Source: Bradyrhizobium vignae
Lineage (GTDB): Bacteria; Pseudomonadota; Alphaproteobacteria; Rhizobiales; Xanthobacteraceae
Direction: 5' to 3'
DNA: 64,000 bases
NCBI RefSeq assembly: GCF_004114425.1
Contig: NZ_RDQF01000016.1
Coordinates: 97,496-161,495 of the forward strand
Below the pieces are notes generated by a model, which was given only the letters and a program-made list of their open reading frames with translations, was not told where the DNA came from and searched no databases. Made by a program: the position numbers and the translations under genes. Below are positions 59,240-64,000 of the stretch, in pieces (positions within the stretch are counted from its first letter, which is position 1; the number at the start of each line of letters is the position of its first letter).

Positions 59240-59242
59240 GAG

Positions 59243-60067
59243 CTACGTCCCCACGCACAACGTGGCACGCTGCTTGCGGAGCAGCGCGATCACAGAGAGT
59301 GCGGTGATCAGTCCGGTCTTGGGATTCTCGGACGGGATGTTCTCGATGCCCATCGAGAACCGCGCCGAATCCGCCTCGACCTCGATGCGATGAACGTTGC
59401 GCGTCACGGTCGGGTCGGCCCAAACCTGGATCCGGGTGCGATCGGGCCCGATCCCCGCCAGCGACAGCGCAACGGCGACATTGACGTTCGCCGGAAAGCC
59501 CTTCGCCGCTTCGCGCGCGCTGCCCTCGAACAGCTTGAGCGGCTCGCGCAGATTATCGATGTCGATGTTGTTCTGGACGATGAAGGGGGCGCCCTTCAGC
59601 CCGTCGATCGGCTTGCGCGTGACCATCTTCACCGAATGGATGGTGCCGATGGCGGCGGCGTTGACGGCGTCGAGGCCGATCAGCGCGCCGGTCGGCACGA
59701 GAATGCGGCCGCCATTGGCGCGGGCGAGATCGACCAGATCGAAATTGTCGAGCAGGCCGCCGACGCTGACGACGACCGCCGACTTGCCCCGCTTCACCGC
59801 GGGCTCGACGATGGAGCGCAGATGCTGGCTCGGAGCGCATTCGACCACGATGTCGGCGACCTCGCCGAGTTGGTCGATCGCCAGGATTTGTGGCGAACGG
59901 CGCAGGCCGTTCATGAAGGCCTGATGCCTTGCGGGGTCGCGCACTGCGACGGCCGACAGCGCGAGCCCTTCGATGCCTTGGTCGAGCGCCGTCGCGATCT
60001 TGGTGCCGATCGAGCCCAGCCCTGCAATGGCCACCCGCAATCCATTCGACGCATTCGGTTCATTCAT
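59243..60067 (-). CDS. Aspartate dehydrogenase-family protein (NadX-like)
   Basis: 274 residues from the ATG at 60067 (AAGGTG 6 bases upstream). The NAD fold is RVAIAGLGSIGTKIATAL; the C-terminal DUF108 domain contains PTGALIGLDAVNAA and the catalytic-site region EVEADSARFSMGIENIPSENPKTG. It may make iminoaspartate from aspartate, for NAD synthesis, or act on a related amino or hydroxy acid. It lies beside a LysR gene, a transporter and tartrate dehydrogenase, which favours a catabolic role. Confidence 0.85.
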   Translation of the reverse strand: MNEPNASNGLRVAIAGLGSIGTKIATALDQGIEGLALSAVAVRDPARHQAFMNGLRRSPQILAIDQLGEVADIVVECAPSQHLRSIVEPAVKRGKSAVVVSVGGLLDNFDLVDLARANGGRILVPTGALIGLDAVNAAAIGTIHSVKMVTRKPIDGLKGAPFIVQNNIDIDNLREPLKLFEGSAREAAKGFPANVNVAVALSLAGIGPDRTRIQVWADPTVTRNVHRIEVEADSARFSMGIENIPSENPKTGLITALSVIALLRKQRATLCVGT

Positions 60068-60103
60068 CGCATCCACCTTCTCTCCAGCTTAGGTCATAGC
60101 CGC

Positions 60104-61021
60104 TCACGCCTCTCGCGCATAGCTGCGCAGATGCGCCTCGAGTACCGCCAGCATGGCGTCGCGGGCCGGATCGCGCGAACCGCGCAGCCACGCGGCGGCG
60201 AGTGGCAGGCGGCCGACGGGGCCGCTCTGCTTCGGCCGAAGCGGCACGAAGCGCACGCCCGAGACCGCCATCCGCGCGGTCCAGCGCGGCACGATCGCGA
60301 CGCCGAGCTTCGTTGCCACGAGGTTGATGATGGTCTGCTTCTCGTCGGCGACTTGCACGATGCGCGGCGTCAGGCCGGCCTGCTCGAACAGTTTGATGGT
60401 GAGGTCGTGGCTGTGCGGCCGCGAGCGGCGGTCCGGCACCAGCAGCGCTTCTTCGGCGATGTCGGCCAGTGTGATCGACTTTCGTCCGGCCAGCGCATGC
60501 CGCTGCGGGAACGCCACGATGGCGCTCTCCTGCAGCAGGTCGCGGAATTCAAGCCGCTTGTCCCGCCGGTCAGGCGGACGGACGAAGGCGAGATCGAGCG
60601 CGCCGGTCAGAATCTTCGGCAGCAGCCGGACGGTCTTGTCTTCGAGCAGCTGCACCGCAATCTCGGGATGCCTGACACGGAAATCGCGCAAGAGCGGCGG
60701 CAGCAATCCCGCCGCCGCGCTGTCGATGGCACCGACCCGCAACCGCCGCCCGGCCCCCGCGCGCGAGCGGTTGCGCAAGTTGCTCTCGACCGCCTCGACC
60801 TTGGTGAGGATGGCGCGGGCATCGCGCAGCAGCGTCGCGCCGTCCTCGGTGAGCGACACCGCGCGCGTGGTCCGCGCAAACAGCCGCGTCCCCAGATCCT
60901 CCTCCAGCAGCCGGATCTGCCGGCCGAGCGCGGAGGGCAGCATCTGGAGCTGCTGCGCCGCGCGGCCGAAATGCAATTGCTCGGCCGCCGCCACGAAGCA
61001 TCGGAGTTGGTGCAATTCCAT
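60104..61021 (-). CDS. LysR-family transcriptional regulator
   Basis: 305 residues. The N-terminal winged HTH (MELHQLRCFVAAAEQLHFGRAAQQLQMLPSALGRQIRLLEEDLGTRLFART) is typical; the co-inducer domain spans ~90-300. It is divergent from the MFS transporter-tartrate dehydrogenase pair, with a T-N11-A dyad in between, so it most likely controls that pair. The nadX-like gene follows it by 36 bases. Confidence 0.93.
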   Translation of the reverse strand: MELHQLRCFVAAAEQLHFGRAAQQLQMLPSALGRQIRLLEEDLGTRLFARTTRAVSLTEDGATLLRDARAILTKVEAVESNLRNRSRAGAGRRLRVGAIDSAAAGLLPPLLRDFRVRHPEIAVQLLEDKTVRLLPKILTGALDLAFVRPPDRRDKRLEFRDLLQESAIVAFPQRHALAGRKSITLADIAEEALLVPDRRSRPHSHDLTIKLFEQAGLTPRIVQVADEKQTIINLVATKLGVAIVPRWTARMAVSGVRFVPLRPKQSGPVGRLPLAAAWLRGSRDPARDAMLAVLEAHLRSYAREA

Positions 61022-61127
61022 CTGCCGTCCTCATCGTCATGCCCGGGCTGGTCCCGCCAGCGCGGCCGAAGCCGCTTCGGCGAGGCGAAGGCCCGGGCAT
61101 CCACGTTCTCCTGCCGCGGCGCAAGCC

Positions 61128-61158
61128 GTGGATGGCCGGGTCAAGCCCGGCCATGACG
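61128..61158. repeat. Palindromic repeat upstream of the LysR/MFS intergenic region
   Basis: GTGGATGGCCGGGTCAAGCC, then CGGCCATGACG. Same family as 7351-7380 and 40967-40996. A looser GC-rich inverted arm pair (CATGCCCGGGC / GCCCGGGCATCCA) precedes it at 61037-61103. Confidence 0.75.
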
Positions 61159-61178
61159 TCGTGGCGGCCTTTCGAGGA

Positions 61179-61199
61179 TTATATCATTTTTTTGTATAA
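61179..61199. promoter_or_regulatory. LysR-type binding site (T-N11-A dyad)
   Basis: TTATA, 11 bases, TATAA, in the gap between the divergent lysR and MFS genes, ~100 bases upstream of the MFS start. Spacing and symmetry fit LysR sites. Confidence 0.5.
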
Positions 61200-61301
61200 A
61201 CCAGCGCCAATTGAGTATGCCTCTTCCGCCCGCCTAGGCTCATTGCCGGCGTGGACCTCTCACGGTCCGCCACACGACAACAAGGCAACCGGGAGGCCAG
61301 G

Positions 61302-62600
61302 GTGGCAAGCGAGATTCAGACCCGCGTGCTGCGCAAGATCACCTTGCGCATCGTTCCCTTCATCATGCTGCTGTACTTCGTCGCCTTCATCGACCGCGTC
61401 AATATCGGCTTTGCCTCGCTGACGATGAACAGGGACGTCGGCCTGTCGCCCACGGTCTACGGCTTTGGCGCCGGCATCTTCTTCTGGGGCTATTTCCTGT
61501 TCGAGGTGCCCTCCAACATCATCCTGCACAGGATCGGCGCGCGGATCTGGATCGCGCGGGTGATGATCACCTGGGGCTTGGTCTCGGCCGCGATGGCGTT
61601 CGTGCAGGGGCCGACCAGCTTCTACATCCTGCGTTTCCTGCTCGGCGTCGCCGAGGCCGGCTTCTTTCCCGGCATCATCCTCTATCTCTCCTACTGGTTC
61701 CCGGCGCGGCAACGCGCGGCGGTGACGGCGCTGTTCATGGCGGCCGCGCCGCTCTCGACCGTGCTGGGCTCACCGATCTCCGGCGCGCTGCTGGAGATGG
61801 ACGGGCTGCTAGGCGTCAAGGGCTGGCAATGGTTGTTCGTGCTGGAGGCGCTGCCGGCCGTGCTGCTCGGCTTTGTCGTGCTCGGCTTCCTCACCGATCG
61901 CCCGGAGAAAGCGAAATGGCTCAGTGATCCCGAGCGGCGCTGGCTGGTCGAGACCATGAACGTGGAAACCACCAGCAAGGCTGCCAGCGCCAGCCACAGC
62001 ATCTGGCGCGGCCTTGCCGATCCGCGCGTGCTGGCACTGTCGCTGATCTATTTCGGTACCTCGGCCGGCCTCTACACGCTCGGCGTCTGGGCGCCGCAGA
62101 TCATCAAGCAGTTCGGCCTGTCCTCGCTCCAGGTCGGCTTCCTCAATGCGCTGCCGGCAACCGCTGCGGTCATCGCCATGATCCTGTGGGCGCGGCATTC
62201 GGACCGTACCGGCGAGCGCACCTGGCACGTCGTCTGGGCCTGCCTGATCGCCGCTTTGGGCCTCGCCTATGCCGGCCTTGCGGCTGGCGTGATCGCGGTG
62301 CTGGTCGCGCTGACGCTCGTGAACATCGGCATCTCCTCGGCAAAACCGCCGCTGTGGAGCATGCCGACGCTGTTCCTGTCCGGCCCTGCGGCTGCAGCGG
62401 GCATCGCCACCATCAACTCGATCGGCAATCTCGGCGGCTTCGCTGGTCCCGCCATGATCGGCTGGATCAAGGACCAGACCGGCAGTTTCGTCGGCGGGCT
62501 CTATTTCGGCGCCGGCCTGCTCGTTCTCTCGGCGGTCCTGACCCTGCTATTGTCGCGTGCGAAAACCGCGCCCATCGAACCCGTCCCGCAATCTCGCTGA
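61302..62600 (+). CDS. MFS transporter, anion:cation symporter (ACS) family
   Basis: 432 residues from the GTG at 61302, preceded by GGGAGG; upstream in-frame codons lack a site. Twelve hydrophobic segments; ACS-family pattern includes FVAFIDRVNIGFASLTMNRDVGLSPTVYGFGAGIFFWGYFLFEVPSNIIL and RFLLGVAEAGFFPGIILYLSYWFPARQRA. Family members carry tartrate, glucarate, phthalate and other organic anions. It is 21 bases upstream of tartrate dehydrogenase. Confidence 0.9.
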   Translation: MASEIQTRVLRKITLRIVPFIMLLYFVAFIDRVNIGFASLTMNRDVGLSPTVYGFGAGIFFWGYFLFEVPSNIILHRIGARIWIARVMITWGLVSAAMAFVQGPTSFYILRFLLGVAEAGFFPGIILYLSYWFPARQRAAVTALFMAAAPLSTVLGSPISGALLEMDGLLGVKGWQWLFVLEALPAVLLGFVVLGFLTDRPEKAKWLSDPERRWLVETMNVETTSKAASASHSIWRGLADPRVLALSLIYFGTSAGLYTLGVWAPQIIKQFGLSSLQVGFLNALPATAAVIAMILWARHSDRTGERTWHVVWACLIAALGLAYAGLAAGVIAVLVALTLVNIGISSAKPPLWSMPTLFLSGPAAAAGIATINSIGNLGGFAGPAMIGWIKDQTGSFVGGLYFGAGLLVLSAVLTLLLSRAKTAPIEPVPQSR

Positions 62601-62621
62601 CTTCTCAAACGGAGCCTTCCC

Positions 62622-63695
62622 ATGCGTACCCATTCGATCGCAGCCATTCCCGCCGACGGCATCGGCCCCGAGGTCATCTCGGCCGGAATCCGCGTGCTGG
62701 AGGCTCTCGCAAAACGCAGCGGCGACCTCGCCTTCGACGTGAAAACGTTCGACTGGGGCTCGGACTATTACAAGAAGCACGGCGTGATGATGCCGGCCGA
62801 CGGCCTCAGCGAACTGAAGAAGTTCGACGCGATCTATTTCGGCGCGGTCGGCGCGCCTGATGTGCCCGACCACATCACGCTGTGGGGGCTGCGCCTGCCG
62901 ATCTGCCAGGGCTTTGACCAATACGCCAATGTGCGGCCGACCAAGATTTTGCCGGGCGTCGCCTCACCGCTGCGCAATGTCGGCGTCGGCGATCTCGACT
63001 GGGTGATCGTGCGCGAGAATTCGGAGGGCGAATATGCCGGCATGGGCGGCCGCGCCCACAAGGGCCTGCCGGAAGAGGTCGGCACCGAGGTTGCCGTGTT
63101 CACACGCGTCGGCGTCACGCGAATCATGCGCTATGCATTCCAGCTCGCGCAGTCGCGTCCACGCAAGCTACTGACCGTCGTGACCAAGTCGAATGCGCAG
63201 CGCCACGGCATGGTGATGTGGGACGAGATTGCCGCGGAAGTCGCGACCGAATTCCCCGACGTCACCTGGGACAAGATGCTGGTCGACGCCATGACGGTGC
63301 GCATGACGCTGCAACCGAAGAGCCTCGACACCATCGTCGCGACCAACCTCCATGCCGACATCCTCTCGGATCTTGCCGGTGCGCTGGCGGGAAGCCTCGG
63401 CGTCGCGCCGACCGGCAACATCGATCCGCAGCGGCGCTTTCCCTCGATGTTCGAGCCGATTCACGGCTCCGCCTTCGACATCACCGGCAAGGGCATCGCC
63501 AATCCGGTCGCGACGTTCTGGACCGGTGTGCAGATGCTCGAGCATCTCGGTGAGAAGGATGCGGCGAGCCGGTTGATGGCGGCCGTCGAGCGCGTCTCCG
63601 CGGCCGGCGTGCTGACGCCGGATGTCGGCGGCAAGGCGACCACGAAGGAAGTGACGGACGCCGTGATCGACGCGATCCAGGGGTCGAATGTGTAG
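62622..63695 (+). CDS. Tartrate dehydrogenase/decarboxylase-family protein
   Basis: 357 residues, isocitrate/isopropylmalate dehydrogenase fold. N-terminus SIAAIPADGIGPEVI; substrate and metal residues in VIVRENSEGEYAGMGGR, TKSNAQRHGMVMWDE, VDAMTVRMTLQPKSLDTIVATNLHADILSDLAGALAGSLGVAPTGNI and FEPIHGSAFDITGKGIANP. Relatives oxidise L-tartrate or D-malate with NAD. With the upstream ACS transporter it forms an uptake-oxidation pair for a C4 acid, under the LysR regulator. Confidence 0.9.
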   Translation: MRTHSIAAIPADGIGPEVISAGIRVLEALAKRSGDLAFDVKTFDWGSDYYKKHGVMMPADGLSELKKFDAIYFGAVGAPDVPDHITLWGLRLPICQGFDQYANVRPTKILPGVASPLRNVGVGDLDWVIVRENSEGEYAGMGGRAHKGLPEEVGTEVAVFTRVGVTRIMRYAFQLAQSRPRKLLTVVTKSNAQRHGMVMWDEIAAEVATEFPDVTWDKMLVDAMTVRMTLQPKSLDTIVATNLHADILSDLAGALAGSLGVAPTGNIDPQRRFPSMFEPIHGSAFDITGKGIANPVATFWTGVQMLEHLGEKDAASRLMAAVERVSAAGVLTPDVGGKATTKEVTDAVIDAIQGSNV

Positions 63696-63724
63696 CTCTC
63701 TTCCACTCCCCGCACGCGGTAGGG

Positions 63725-64000
63725 CTATCGCATATGGGCGAGGGCGGAGAGAAGGAAGTCATTATTCCATCTGGCTTGGAGCATTTTGTGGCCGATGCGG
63801 GCAGGACCGGGCGTTGCCTGCAGGGTATTGATGGCCAGCTTGCGGATGAGGGCGAGATTTTCGGCGGCGTGACCCTTGCGGCTGCGGCAGGCATCCTCGT
63901 CGAACAGGACGTCGAGGACCCAGTGCAGGTTGTTCTCGATGCTCCAGTGGGCACGCACGACCTCGAGCAGCTTTTTGGCCGACAGCAAGCGCGAGGCGAG
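63725..64000 (-). mobile_element. ISAs1-family transposase, C-terminal part (5' end outside window)
   Basis: About 91 C-terminal residues are visible: RAHWSIENNLHWVLDVLFDEDACRSRKGHAAENLALIRKLAIN is the conserved end of ISAs1/H-repeat DDE transposases, with the catalytic Glu in WSIEN. It reads leftward and stops at 63725. The right part of the element lies beyond the window and I cannot place its left inverted repeat. The frame is open as far as visible. Confidence 0.87.

Overview
The window is high-G+C chromosomal DNA of an alphaproteobacterium, most likely Bradyrhizobium or a close relative (Nitrobacteraceae). The evidence is gene content and order (thyA-acetyltransferase-folA-hflK-hflC-DUF2065-degP; a circularly permuted ssrA next to the alpha-type sspB and fumC), many intergenic palindromic repeats of the kind scattered through Bradyrhizobium genomes, and FixK/FNR-type boxes. 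It is mostly ordinary core chromosome. There is no CRISPR array, prophage or integrative element, and the only insertion sequence is a transposase 3' end cut by the right edge.

Layout. 1-3.3 kb: a partial exported NEW3-domain protein, a membrane sulfatase-fold enzyme and a gene-poor stretch. 3.3-9.4 kb: a branched-chain amino acid block on the minus strand (ilvB, ilvN, a methyltransferase, EamA and LysE exporters, ilvC), preceded by a promoter, a leader peptide rich in Ile/Leu/Val codons and a terminator that together look like an attenuator. 9.5-17.4 kb: miaA and serB in divergent orientation, then thyA-GNAT-folA, hflK-hflC, DUF2065 and a Do-type protease. 17.6-21.7 kb: a tripartite tricarboxylate transporter (tctB-tctA-tctC) and a short chromate transporter homologue. 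21.8-24.3 kb: two-piece tmRNA, the ClpXP adaptor gene sspB, and fumC. 24.4-30.4 kb: DUF4169/RHH pair, feoAB with a possible Irr box, then a patch of small exported proteins, a frameshifted gene and a duplicated acetyltransferase (one copy frameshifted), with several TTGA-N6-TCAA boxes. 30.5-39.2 kb: DUF2336 protein, a giant AsmA-like protein, a cytochrome P450 with a divergent TetR regulator sharing a perfect palindrome, and an AraC regulator. 39.5-45 kb: MFS transporter, hydroxyacid dehydrogenase and a TRAP transporter. 45.4-51.1 kb: a secreted caspase-fold protein, a His/Gly-repeat LTxxQ protein, an FAD-linked oxidase, a thioesterase and DUF1328. 51.3-55.4 kb: a UvrD/PcrA helicase gene carrying a palindromic repeat inside its reading frame, an orphan HicB, a Cys-rich exported protein and an OmpA-like protein. 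55.5-59.2 kb: DUF962, an SDR epimerase, an isoprenylcysteine methyltransferase-like protein and a sorbosone dehydrogenase-type beta-propeller. 59.2-63.7 kb: aspartate dehydrogenase-like protein, LysR regulator, divergent ACS-family transporter and tartrate dehydrogenase, then the IS fragment.

The most interesting signals are regulatory or structural: the ilv attenuator, the in-frame repeat in the helicase, the dense cluster of FixK-type boxes around feoAB and the small exported proteins, the tmRNA-SspB neighbourhood, and the P450/TetR operator. I did not find a wholly new multi-gene system. All functions are read from sequence motifs without database searches.
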